From NCBI GenBank assembly GCA_963971305.1, contig OZ020305.1, positions 41,055,717 through 41,119,716 on the forward strand: 64,000 bases of DNA, in the 5' to 3' direction. Below are positions 51,568 to 63,705 of this stretch, one piece after another. The first letter of the stretch is position 1; every line of letters starts with the position of its first letter. A model generated the notes under the pieces. That model was given only the letters and a program-made list of their open reading frames with translations. It ran no database searches and had not been told where the DNA came from. Both the position numbers and the translations under genes were made by a program. Origin of the DNA: Arcuatula senhousia (lineage: Eukaryota; Mollusca; Bivalvia; Mytilida; Mytilidae).

Positions 51568-53064
51568 CAAGAGGCTCCCAGGAGCCTGAATCGCTCACCT
51601 GAACTACACAGACACATATATTTTGTAGATATTATTGTGCATAACCATATGTGATTTAAATTTCTGAAATATCTTGGTCAGTTTTCAAGATATTGGGCTT
51701 AATAAGTGCAAAATTTGGCAAAAATTAGGAAAAAGGGCAATAACTCCCACATCAGCAGTCAGATCTTTTCCAAAATTTCAGCACAGGTAGATCTTAATAT
51801 GCTAATCTTTTTTGATTCTTGCACAATATTGATATCTGAAACCATTTTTGAGTTATTAGCAAAAAATGCAATTTTCCCCTATGTTTTATTTTTAGCAATG
51901 GCGGCCATGTTTTTTGACGAATCAAAAATCTGAACAATAGAGTTGTAGCAAATAAGCTATTAAACAAGTGTGTCAAGTTAAAATGCAGTTGGTCTTACGG
52001 TGTCAGACAAGTTAATCTTTGAAACTCAGGGAAAAGGTAATGAAAAATGGTAAATTTTGTTGTTTTAAGGACAATAACTCCTAAAAAAATGATCCTACAG
52101 CTTTGATCAATACATGAAATGTAGATCTTGATGTGTTTAATCATATGCAATTTAAATTCTTGAAATATCTTGTATAGTTGGCTAAACAAGTGATTTTTTT
52201 TAAATCCAGAAAAAAGGGCAATAACTCCTACATCGGTTGTTGGATCTTCTTGAAACTTTCAAAGCAGGTAGATCTTGAGATGCTGATCACTTTTGTCTCC
52301 CATCAGAATTTTGATATCTGTAATCATTTTTTGAGTTATTAGCAAAAAACTGCAATTTACACTTATGTTCTATTTTTAGCCATGGCGGCCATATTTTTTT
52401 ACAAATCAAAAATCTGAACGATCGAATTGTAGCATATATGCTATTAAACAACTGTGCCAAGTTTGGTTGAAGTCAGATATATGGTGTCAGACAAGTTAAT
52501 CTTTGAAATTCAGGGGAAAAGTAATGAAAAACGGTAAATTTTGACGCTTTAAGGGCCATAACTCCTGCAACAAATGCTTCTACATTTTTGACCTAATTAC
52601 ATGAAATGTAGATCTTGATGTGCTCAATCATATTTTTAAAATACCTTGTATAGTTTTCAAGATATAGGGCTAAATAAGTGCAAAATTTTGAAAAAATCCA
52701 GAAAAAGGGCAATAACTCCTACATCGGTTGTTGAATCTTCTTGAAAATTTCTGGGCAGGTAGATCTTGAGGTGCTGATCACTTTTACCCTATGCCAGAAT
52801 TTTGATATCTGTTACCGTTTTTGAGTTATTTGCAAATAACTGCAATTTACCCCTATGTTCTATTTTTAGCCACAGCGGCCATGTTGTTCATCCAATCAAA
52901 AATCCGAACGATGGTTTTGTAAAGGACATACTATAGAACAACCCTACCAAGTTTAGTTACATTTGGTCATGCGGTTTCAGAGAAGAAGATTTTTGAAAAG
53001 TCGGACGACGGACGCCAAGTGACGGCAATAGCTCACATGACCCTTTGGGTCAGGTGAGCTAAAA
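51568..53064 (+). repeat. Family G variant, three monomers of about 490 bases
   Basis: The head is ACAAGAGGCTCCCAGGAGCC. GGGCAATAACTCC recurs near 51736, 52216 and 52717, and GCGGCCATGTT/ATATT in each unit. It ends with CGGACGCCAAGTGACGGCAA and the inverted AGCTCAC. Confidence 0.8.
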
Positions 53065-55640
53065 AGGGCCAATGTACGACCACAAACCAGAAGGAAAACG
53101 AACCAACTCACAAGACAGGCCAATGTACCCTCAACGCATCATAGGCTTATGCACTCAGAAAGTGACTAAAACCCTTCCCCAAAAATTTCGCACTATCTTG
53201 AACCCTTACCTTATCATGAATTGAGGCCATTCTAGTTGGAACACTTACCTGTGTTGGGTATAGCTAACCCTAGCTCACCCTACTTCACACACTCAAGTCT
53301 ACAATGATGCTTTCTGTACACATCCCGAGAAAAAAAATGGGGGTGGGGTGGGAAACAAATGATCTGTAAATTTAGCAGTTCTTCTGTCTGAGTTTTCTTT
53401 CTTTGAAACAAACCAATGCTATATTGTTTGTCATTTTAAATCAATAAAAGATAAAGTTCAGAAATAAAGTTACAAATAGAGTTGATCCGATGTATTCCAT
53501 TACTTCCTTTGATAAATTGCAACAATGTGCTAGTTCTCGAGATACAAATACCAAAACGTGTATGAAACAGGGGCTGTGCTCGATTAAAGGTTCCAAACAC
53601 TCCGCACAGAAATCGAGCAGATCAGAACATCTGTTCGGAACAAGATGGTGGTCAATGAAACAAATAAGTAAATAAGAGAATTTGTTTGTAATCTCTTTTA
53701 ACAAAAAATAGAGAACACTTTTAACTTGTTGCTTTTCACGAACACAAAAGTAAAATTGAGCGTTTATTTTTCAAATTTAAAGGTAAGCGAGATTGAATTT
53801 AGGGACTTCTTGTTCTGAAACTGTTCTGTGGTACTTTGTTTTCAGTATTCAACGGAACAAGCAGAACATGTTCTGCACAGTATAATTGAGCATGGCCTAA
53901 GTAAGTTGTTTATGTTGTATATGAAGTTTCAATTTATTATTAATAAGAATAGACATGATGCCCCAACATAAAAAACTAACGACAACATGATTGACTTAAT
54001 TTGGATAGGACGGACGAAAGGACTAACGAACCGAACACAATTTGCCCCTCTTCTTTCGTAGGTTGGGCATAAGAATTGTTACGCTTTCCATTTTAAACAC
54101 ACTTTAAAGCTAGATGATGATAAATATTAGTTAGTGCTTACAGTTTTTAGGAATTTTCTTAACATGAATTGATGATAAAAACCCACAGGTCATTCTAGTT
54201 TATAAATTTGTTCAGCAACAAAACTAACAAGACACAAAAGTGGCATTCAAATCTCGGAAGTCAACAAGAAATCTGTAAGTCAATGATCAACTGCGATACC
54301 CACGCTTTCACGACTATGTCGACCTTAATTGCGTTACAAATAAGTTTTCAGCAAACAGGAAGTTGATGTTCAATGAATCTTAACCAGTATAAAAACATGC
54401 AAAATACAGAACAATGGAAAACGGACACAACTAAAACGGTTCTTCGAAGCCGGGGTGCAAAACAAAAACAGAATTCCCAAATTCGTAAAAATACAATTGT
54501 TCTAAATAAAGTTGAAAATTTGAAGCTTAAATCTAATATAAAACTCCAATTAGTTATATATCTAATAAGGACAGTAAAATTCATATCGGAAAGCATCTTA
54601 ACTTAGCGCTAAATTTTCAGGTGGCTGCTCCAGCAAATTCAGTGGCTTCCCAGTTTAAAATCATCACGGGTTCAGAGAGCATTTTAATATTAGAACTACT
54701 GCACAAAGTAGCACATCTGTCACAATGCCAATGTTTAGATATAACAAATATTCCAGCTACTACAAAGAAGACAAAATAAAATGAGATATACTTAACCAAG
54801 TCTCATACACCTAAGGTCTATAAATCTAGATATATATTTATTATTATTATAGAGAGAAATTAGGCTGAACATGTAAGCACGCAATAGCTTTTCTTTTTAC
54901 TGCAATAGTTTTCTCCCTATGAGCAACACTCCCAACTTTGCCATTTTGAGACTAAATTAGTAAACAACTAGAATGGGTCCGAGAATCGGTCATCTGATGA
55001 ATGCATCCCATAAAGACTTGTAGAGATTCTTGAGCAGAACAATTAAGTAAGCAACAACTTTTCTTCACCTGCAATAGTCTGAGGAAATAAAGGGACAGAC
55101 AGTATCAAATTCACATATTTAACAGATGACAGATGCTGAAAAAGATGACATCTTGAGGAAGTGATGCCAACAAGTTGGTGCTTTCACTTACAATTTGAAA
55201 AAGTAAAAAAGATCAGTTTTTGACAAATTTTCAAGAAATCGTTGAAATCAACAAAATAGCTTTTCAGATTTTTAAGTGCTATTGCATTTATATGACCTAC
55301 TAAATTGTCATATATAACATTTCTATAGCAAACTTATAGTCATGAGCTATAGGAGACCATAACTGTGTGCTTACCATATACTTTATTGTCACCCACAGCA
55401 GAAGAATCAACATTTTGAATAAAGAACAAAGACCATGAATGAAAATCAATGATAAATCATTTCAATAAAAGAAAAAAAATACATATTTGTAACAGATGTA
55501 TGACATATAAGTCTTGAACATTAGGAAAATAATTAATTTCATATAAAATGTCAAAGATTTAACAAAGTAAATAACTTCCCAATTAATAACAGATTGCATT
55601 TTAAAACCATCATGTCAAAAGAAAACTAAGAGATTGGCTG
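53065..55640. other. Intergenic, no supported gene
   Basis: A family F tail (ACGAACCGAACACAATTTGC, 54010-54075), a degraded family G monomer (54850-55080) and short AT-rich sequence are all I can see. ORFs here lack splice context and protein-like composition. Confidence 0.5.
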
Positions 55641-55644
55641 TAAT

Positions 55645-56345
55645 GGCACTTTTAAAGGCAACTGAAACACAGGCTGTTGGCACTTTTAAAGGAAATTGAG
55701 ACACTGGTTGTTGGCACTATTAAAGGCAACTGAGACACTGCTGTTTGCACTATTAAAGGCAACTGTAACACTGGCTGTTGCACTATTAAAGGCGACTGAG
55801 ACACTGGTTGTTGGCACTATTAAAGGCAACTGAGACACTGGCTGTTGGCACTATTAAAGGCAACTGAGACACTGGCTGTTTGCACAATTAAAGGCAACTG
55901 AAACACTGGCTGTTGGCACTATAAAAGGCAACTGAAACACTGGCTGTTGGCACTATTAAAGGCAACTGAAACACTGGCTGTTGGCACTATTAAAGGCAAC
56001 TGAAACACTGGCTGTTTGCGCTATTAAAGGCAACTGAGACACTGGTTGTTGGCACTATTAAAGGCAACTGAGACACTGGCTGTTGGCACTATTAAAGGCA
56101 ACTGAAACACTGGCTGTTGGCACTATTAAAGGCAGCTGAGACACTGCTGTTAGTACTAATAATTAAAGGCAACTGAAACACTGGCTGTTTAAGCACTATC
56201 AAAGGCAAATGAGACACTGCTGTTGGCACTTTTAATTAAAGACAACTGAAACACTGGCTGTTGGCACTATTAAAGACAACTGAGACACTGCTGTTGGCAC
56301 TATTAAAGGCAACTGAGACACTGGCTGTTGGCACTATTAAAGGCA
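55645..56345 (+). repeat. Minisatellite, about 20 units of 34 bases
   Basis: The unit is AACTGAGACACTGGCTGTTG followed by GCACTATTAAAGGC. Units differ by single substitutions and short indels. The array ends into ordinary sequence at about 56345. Confidence 0.9.
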
Positions 56346-58009
56346 TATGTTATTCAAGAACAATTCCTAAGAAAAAATCAAGAAAAGAAGAAAGATTGAA
56401 TGTGACCCAAAGGTGTTTGGGTCTAGGATTAAATTTTTTATTTAATATGTGTATAAATTTTTTGGGGACTCTAATTATATTACTTTAGTAGTATAGCAAT
56501 GGTCATTTTTTTATATACAAACAACAACAAAAACAAAATAAAATCCTAGACCAAACCGCTTGTGGATTTGACTACCAATGGAAGAAGCAAAGAGGCACCA
56601 ATGTGGCATTCAAGTGTCAAAAGTCTGAAAGGGCAACGATGAAACCGGTAAACAGGAACAAAAACAGCATGAAGAAACACAAAACACAAAATCAACCGAA
56701 TGGAAATCAACAAGATGAACTCAATTTGTGACAAGAGTGAACTCAGGTGCTCTGGAAGAGTAAGCAGTTGCTGCCTGCTATAGCACACCTGTTGTATTGC
56801 TAATTTCCAATTCAGTGTGTCAAATCTGGTAAAGGAAGACAAAACAAATTTCTACGACAAACCAACATCTGCACTCATTTGAAAGATAGAAATCCTGTAT
56901 TTGTCTATAGGTGCATAGTATGTACTGTAAAATTTCTTACTGTCAGCAATTTATGTGCCAAACATGACACTCTGCCAAGGAAATGGATATAATTCCCACA
57001 AGCTCTGGAGTAATGAATCAACTGTGATACGAAAATGGGAGTTAAAAAAACATAATGCTATACAAAGCAAAAAGAGCTTTTGTTCTGTTCAAACTGCAGG
57101 TATGATCATTTGGGAAATGTGACATTTTCAATTAACAGTGGTCTGCATTTTTCCTAAATGCAAAGCTTCTAATAATTTTCAACATGACTTTTCATGGTTA
57201 GCAGTTTTCTGGCTCATCATATTACCATATAACTAGGAAAAACAAGCAAATTCGCGGGAAAATCAATCGTTGGTTGCTTTGAAAAAATATTACACAATAA
57301 AACATTGCATTTGCGTGACCTTATTATTTTTCATTTTCAGATAAGAATAAACTGTTTAGTCTCGGGCGCCAAATGCCCACTTGGACACTTCCTATCGCTT
57401 TTTAGTATGACCGCTGGAGTGTAATTCCGGAACGATGACGGCTATACCGTTTCCGGATCAATTAATTAGGTTAATTAGCAAACTGCAGACATAATTGCAT
57501 ATGTGTTAATGAAATTTTTAAAGGGCACAACCATCCCCTATTTTTGATATATGAAGCTTAGTCGTAGCATTTGTTATTTAGGCTGCAACCCGGCTAACAA
57601 AAAACGCTTCGTTATTTTAGTAGTATAGATATAAGGGTGTGAAAATGGGTCTATCGACCATAAGTTTATAAACACCCAGGTCCAAATATCCATGGATCGT
57701 ATAACAAGGGAATACATGTACGATACTTAAAAAAGTTTTAAAATTTGTGAGGTGTTATGTTTTTAACATTTATGAGTATATAAATATCATGAATATATGA
57801 CAAACGTAATCTAGTCAATATAATAACATGAATAACTCATTATTTACTAGTCAGTCAACATTTTCTAAACATCACTTAATTATACTGTAGTTTTATGGTC
57901 AAATGCAAAGTTTATAGCACCCATCAAGAAATTGAAGATTTGTTGCCTATGGCTCTGTTGATTGCATCATAAACTAACTCAATATTCCATAGGTGTGAAA
58001 TTTTTCCAA

Positions 58010-58171
58010 TCATGTAAGTGATTCCTGAGAAAAATCTTTTGCATCAGGTGTGGGAGGTAGAATATCAGAATTCTGAGAATCTAAGGTTGTCATGGTAGCA
58101 CCGTTATCAGGAATGTTGATAAGGTCCTCCACTTCTTCTCTTAATGCTTCTGCCTTTTCATTCAGTAATAC
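58010..58171 (-). CDS. Terminal coding exon of an unrecognised minus-strand gene
   Basis: Acceptor TTTACTAG before 58171, then 53 codons and TGA at 58012-58010. It begins VLLNEKAEALREEVEDLINI, a short coiled-coil-like helix. It continues as an acidic Ser/Thr/Pro-rich tail (SDILPPTPDAKDFSQESLT). Composition is clearly protein-like compared with surrounding DNA. The upstream exons must lie right of 58171. I found none I could support, so the first visible intron may run out of the window. Confidence 0.6.
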   Translation of the reverse strand, partial: VLLNEKAEALREEVEDLINIPDNGATMTTLDSQNSDILPPTPDAKDFSQESLT

Positions 58172-58706
58172 CTAGTAAATAAACAAATATACATGTATAC
58201 ATATATATGTAAGGACTTATTTCAAAGCTTTGTAACAAGTTTTATTCTCTAAGACACCAAGTTTAATTATTATTAAAGACTAAAACACAGTTGTGAAGTC
58301 ATGTTATTGTTAAAGCAATACTTTATTTTAGTGATAAGTATGTTAAGTCTTAATATTGGACTGTAATCTACATAATTGGATTGCTTTTAAACAATATTTG
58401 ACATTCAAAAAGAGACCAACCATTTAACTTGAAGGAGGAGGCCTTGGTTTTTTGTTCTGCTCAGAATTCTTTTTTCGCATGGAGCAGAAAGCAATTTATT
58501 TTTTTAAACCATCACAACAGTATATATTTTTTTATTATTAACATTAATTTAAAGAGCAGAAATCCTTCTACAGAATTTGGGTTATAAACTGTTTAAATTT
58601 TAAGTTTATCTAGATTTTTTTTTACCTAGATGATGGATTTTTAGGCACCTTGGCGCAAGGATAAAACTGTATTTTGCTGCTATCCTTATTTAGAATCATT
58701 CAGTCG

Positions 58707-59400
58707 GTGCACTTCATTTGAGCGAATTGATATTTCAATAGAGCGAAAAAAAGTTTCAATTGAGCGAATTTTTTTTTTCAATTGAGCGAATTTTTCTACA
58801 GGTAAATTACAGGTAAATTTTGCTTTTACCTGTAGAACATTTTCATTAGGACTATTACTACAAATATGCAAACAATTTGTTTATTAAAATAATTGTTCAC
58901 ATGCTTAGAAAAAAAAACTTTGTCAGATACTAACTTTTAAATGTGAGCACTATGTGTTAGCGTCTAGACTGATTTTATCATTTTACAAGTCAAGTACCAA
59001 ATTTGTACCCAAGCAGCTTAAAAAATTTGAATCTAGTCATTTGGTCACTAGTGTATTTTTGAATTGTGTCCATCGAAAATCCAGTCTTTTCAAATACACG
59101 AATACATGCAGATAGAAATGAAAAATAAAAGAAATTAATTAAGGTATTGAAACTGTGAATCAAATGTTTGTTCCACAACCACTACAACTGATTTTAATAT
59201 AAAAATTAAAATATTTTAAATGTTATTTAAGAAAAATATGTACATGCAAATTTGACTCCCCTTCTCTCTTCTTTTGTACAAAAGTTTTAGTCATTTACCT
59301 ATACTTACCTGGAAAAAATATTCGCTCAATTGATATAGAAAAATTCGCTCAAATGAAAACAGGGGTAATTTTCAAATTCACTCAATTGAAATGCGCCCCA
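58707..59400. mobile_element. Inverted-repeat element with AATTGAGCGAA motifs
   Basis: The left side holds TTTGAGCGAATTGATATTTC and repeated TTCAATTGAGCGAATTTTT (58711-58800). The right side (59320-59400) carries the inverse. The interior has no convincing ORF. It lies right of the terminal exon at 58171, probably in its upstream intron. Confidence 0.6.
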
Positions 59401-59715
59401 TTTAGTATGCTATAAATTATAAAATATGTTTTTATATTTTGAAATTGGTGCAAACAGGCAAAATGTTGGTTTTTATATATATATATATATATTGAATCAT
59501 GTGCATGTCATACTATCACCATATGTTAATAATTACATTCTAATTTATAACAACAGTTTCGATTGGTTAATAATGCAGTTTTATTTCTTGATAAAACTCA
59601 CTTGCACGTGCCACCTTAACAACGACTTGCGCGGAGTAATTTTTAAACAGATAAACCATGCATTCCGTGCAATTTTCTGTGCAAACATTAAATATATTTT
59701 ATCGGAATGTAATTA

Positions 59716-59874
59716 TATACATTGAATGCAATATTTTGAGTTTTATTGGTGTGTAAAAGCGTGGACCTTTGCGCACATTTTCAACATGAAGCGCTACCGC
59801 GCTTCATTAAAAATGTGCTTAGGTCCACGCTTTTACACACCAATAAAACTCAAAAATATTGCATTCAATGTATA
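59716..59874. repeat. Long near-perfect hairpin, arms about 76 bases
   Basis: TATACATTGAATGCAATATT at the left is matched by its exact inverse at the right. Pairing continues through TTTTATTGGTGTGTAAAAGC and GTGGACCT to a small loop after GAAGCG. Only a few mismatches occur near the loop. Confidence 0.9.
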
Positions 59875-59929
59875 AATGATTATTGTATTAAAAGTGCTAA
59901 CTTATTGTTGAACAAGGAAATGTTATTTT

Positions 59930-60302
59930 TACAAACTTTTCTGTCAAAGGGCCATGATTTAGGTCAAAATCAGTGGACTGGAACGAAACTCAAACTTGAC
60001 CTGTAACTCGTCATGGTAGACTCACATACCAAAAATCTTATAAATATATACAAGGATATAAAAAAAAGTTTGGAAAACTGTTATTTTGACAAAATTTGCC
60101 AAATCCAAGGGCCGTAATTTAGGTCAAAATCAGTGGATCGGAACGAAACTCAAACTTGACCTGTAACTCATCATGGTAGACTCACATACCAATCTTTTGA
60201 ATATATGCAAGGATGTCGAAAAAAGTGTGGAAAACTAAAGTGTGACGGACGGACAAACAGACTGAAAAACTATATGCCCCCCAAATTTGTTGGCGGACAT
60301 AA
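59930..60302 (-). repeat. Family F repeat, reverse, two monomers
   Basis: GGTCAAAATCAGTGGA recurs in two monomers. It ends ATATGCCCCCCAAATTTGTT and GGCGGACATAAA, the family F head in reverse. Confidence 0.75.
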
Positions 60303-60894
60303 AAAAGAAGCACCTGCTAAATAGTGCAATGCAACACAGAACAGAAGAAGGAAGAAAAAATATACATAATTGAAAGTTCAAATTTATCCCCATTTATATC
60401 TTTCTCCCAAATTGATACAGTGTATTCTATGGTTTTTCAATGTCTCTTTCTTACAATTTTTTTTCTAGACTGAACAACTACAAATGGAGAGGGTGTTACA
60501 AAAGAAAGGACTCATGTTTTTTAACTGAAATCTTTTTGTTTTAGTCTTTTTTGTGTGTGTTTTTGTTTGCTTGTTTGGTTTTTTATCAAGGACAGAAAAA
60601 AACCTAGCTAATAAAAGGTTTGTTTGCCTTTTTTTCATCTCTTTTACCAAACAAATTAAATATATTAGATATATACATAGTAAATTGACAGCTAGACACA
60701 ATATGCTATTGATACCAATAAATCTGCAGGGAACAAATTAATGTCTTTTGTTCATAAATTCTTCATGTCATCTGTGTGGGTTGATGAATAGAAAGTCCTG
60801 ACATATATTTCAGCACTAATAGCTCTTAATAGGGAAATTGTAAACATTTTATGCTTATTCATATCCCACTTTGGAACGTGCTAGAATTAGTTCA

Positions 60895-61060
60895 AATAAA
60901 GAAAGAATGTGTCCATGAGACACATAGGACCAAAAATGGAGAGTAGAAGTCTGACAGGTCAGAAAGCTTAGGACATGCCATGCTGAACCATCCTTCCAAA
61001 TTCAAATCATTCACAAGTACTGTTTTTGAAAAGGCTCAACATAAATTTGTAAGGATGAAC
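60895..61060 (-). repeat. Family E repeat, degraded reverse copy
   Basis: GAATGTGTCCATGAGACACA and GTCTGACAGGTCAG match one family E monomer. The hairpin head is lost. Confidence 0.55.
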
Positions 61061-61121
61061 AGAATCAATTAAATATGACATCATTAAAAATAGGACATCT
61101 AATGTTACATTAATTTAAATG

Positions 61122-61234
61122 ATACCCCACCACATTATTGTTTAAAGAATATATTTTTTAGAAACCTTTGGGGGACAGACAGACACCGAACAAAACTGAG
61201 GGTATACCATAATTATATCATGTGGCAGGGTATA
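61122..61234 (-). repeat. Family C head, reverse
   Basis: GAAACCTTTGGGGGACAGAC, AAACTGAGGGTATACCAT and GGCAGGGTATAAC are the complement of the 3228 head. ATACCCCACCACATTA sits on the other side, so the copy is mostly two ends. Confidence 0.6.
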
Positions 61235-61670
61235 ACAACCAACAGCATATAATTGATTGAAAATATCACATAAAAGATGTTGTAAAGGTTATTGATACAC
61301 TATCTATCAATTTTTAATTAATAATATTTTAAACTTATAAAATATTCTTTATTATCAAGAAGGTTACATATAATAGATGGTAAATAACTTATGTCACTTA
61401 AATGTTTTTATAAGTCACATTGATTCAATAAAATCAAGAATCTAAGTCATGTAAGTGTTCTGAAATGGTGAAATTCCGGAAATACTCCTTTGATGCAAAT
61501 CAAATTTATTTGAGGTATCAATTGCACCACATGTTTTATTTTTAGCGTCTAGATTTGGGACAGTTTTCAGAACTTATTTGCACCAATTTACCTGAATGTT
61601 TACATATAAATATGTATGGTATTATATAGCCAAGAAAAGTGTTTGGTGAAAAATTCCCTCTTTAAAAATA

Positions 61671-62054
61671 AACAAGGGGTTGCACTAAGTCGTGCTAAGG
61701 ATACCCCACTAACCATTCGGAAAATAGGAAGTATATGCCTGACTGATCTGGAAAGGGGAGGCACAGTACAACTCATCATGCTAAAGCTGTATACCAAATT
61801 TGAAATCAATCCCTTCAGTAGAATGCCCGAAATCTTTTACGAAAAAGTTTCCATTTTTGACCATAAAAATAGTCAGCTCAGAAAACAGGAAGTAGATGAC
61901 TGACTGACCTAGGAAGTATAGGAAATATACATCCAATCATGCTTAAGCTGTCTACCAAAATTAAATATCAATTCCTTCAGTAAAAGCTGAGATATTTTAC
62001 TGGACAGGCAAGGTGATTGCAATATAGCCCCCTCTCTTACGAGTGGGGGTATAA
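61671..62054 (-). repeat. Family A repeat, reverse, two monomers
   Basis: ACAAGGGGTTGCACTAAGTC begins the copy and CCCCCTCTCTTACGAGTGGG then GGTAT ends it, the exact complement of the family A head. The 95-codon plus-strand ORF is a monomer translation. Confidence 0.8.
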
Positions 62055-62489
62055 TTATTAGAAAATAAAACAACTATAGAAAAAGACTATAACAACATAG
62101 TGAGAAAAAATGTCAAAAAGGTCTGTAAAAAAGCCCCCAAAAGTGCTCACTATGGTTTCATAAAATTTGTATTTGACCTTTATTGTCTACAATGGATGTT
62201 GCAACAAATATCAGAGTCTGATAAAAGAAAACTTGTCATGATATATTGAAATGTAACATCAATGTTTTCTTAAACTTTTCATAAAACGAATGGATACACT
62301 GTTGCAATTACGTTGTGGAGCAAAAGGACGTCAAAGTGGTGCAAACAGATATCTCCCACAAACTCCTTTATGTTGAAAGCAATTTTTTATCAGTTTTTTT
62401 TTATTTTATCAAAGTTCATATGTTGTAGCAAGTAAAAAAAATAAATGACATGGTTTTATTTAAGCCTAGGTGTTGGTTGTTGGATGCAG

Positions 62490-62578
62490 GGGGTATTAAA
62501 ATTAGAAAAATCAGATATTGAAGCTCAATCAAAATTACAAATGAGAGCTCCAGAGATTGACAAACACACCAGCTACAG
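62490..62578 (+). CDS. Isolated exon-like ORF, gene unknown
   Basis: After TTGGATGCAG there are 29 codons plus two bases, then TACAG|GTAGCA. It reads GVLKLEKSDIEAQSKLQMRA then PEIDKHTSY, a charged helical stretch. No partner exon was found on this strand within the window. It could be part of a plus-strand gene with long introns, or chance. Confidence 0.35.
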
Positions 62579-62989
62579 GTAGCATCAACTAAGCAAACAT
62601 TACATGAAAATGATACAATTTGTCCTCCCTTTCCCCTTTAATACTTCATAGTCAATCATCATAAGCTTAGTTTAGATTTCAGCTTCAGACCACGAATTTG
62701 TTAAACATTAAGAGTCCAGTGGCCAAAGCTGTGTTCTTCGCATATAATGGTGGTTTAGATACAATGCTATGCCATGAAAGGTGTGTTTGATTATAATCTC
62801 AGCTTCATCATGGTTTAATGTTTCAATACAAAAAGGTATAGAATTTATTAGATATCGTCTGTGGATTAAAGTTCTTTTACTATAATCTTTTGTTATTTTG
62901 AGTGTCTTACTTTTCAAAATATGATGATTTTTTGTATGTTTTTTTAACAAAGCAACCATGAACAAACCATTGACCCACAAAAATATTTT

Positions 62990-63095
62990 AGTTCTGTGAG
63001 TTATATTACAGTGAAACTTCTCTAAACCGGCCGCCACAGGGACCATATAAAATGGCCAGTTTAGAGGGGTGGCCGGTTTTGTGGGTTTCACCTTA
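62990..63095. repeat. Short inverted-repeat element
   Basis: GTGAAACTTCTCTAAACCGG at about 63012 and GGCCGGTTTTGTGGGTTTCA at about 63072 are imperfect inverted copies. The minus-strand ORF across it is not supported as a gene. Confidence 0.5.
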
Positions 63096-63705
63096 ATACA
63101 ATCCATGATCAAAATATATTGATCTTAAATTTCTTTATATTATACTTTTGATTCCCGTCTCAGTAACATTCAAAAATAAGATTATGTTTATTTATTTTAT
63201 ATCTTTATTTGATATTAACTTTGATTTGTAGTAAGCTTAAAAAAAATGAGTATTTAAAGATCAGACAGTTTTACAATATGGACAACACTTTTGGTTCAAA
63301 ATACTTTCTCAGTCTGGCATAAATTAAAATGAATTGCATATCAAGTTTTAAAATAATTTCAAAAGACTATTTTTCATACCATTAATTATTTTCAGCTCAT
63401 TTATTCCTATTTACATGATAAAATTGCCTGACAATATTTTGATCAGCTTGGAAAGATAGATTTGAATAAACAAATTATGTCACAATAACTTACAAAGGTG
63501 CAATTAATAATTCCATAAATCCTTTTAATAACCATTTTAAATTAATTGTTTACATAATGATTAAAATTGACTTGAGAAAGGCTTCAAAATTCTTTAATTT
63601 GCTTTTATAACTTGTGTGTTGACAACTTTATTGCCTATGGCATTGATGGTTTGGCCAGTATTCAGGGGTTTAAATTACTTGATTAATGAAGGGAAAGTTT
63701 AAACT

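Noticed and set aside
53441..53704. 87-codon minus-strand ORF with several Cys residues (CSDLLDFCAECLEPLIE)
   Set aside because: The composition is somewhat protein-like but it overlaps an equally open plus-strand ORF. It has no splice or homology support I can state.
62708..63112. 134-codon minus-strand ORF
   Set aside because: It crosses a short inverted-repeat element and AT-rich sequence, with no splice context or protein-like composition.
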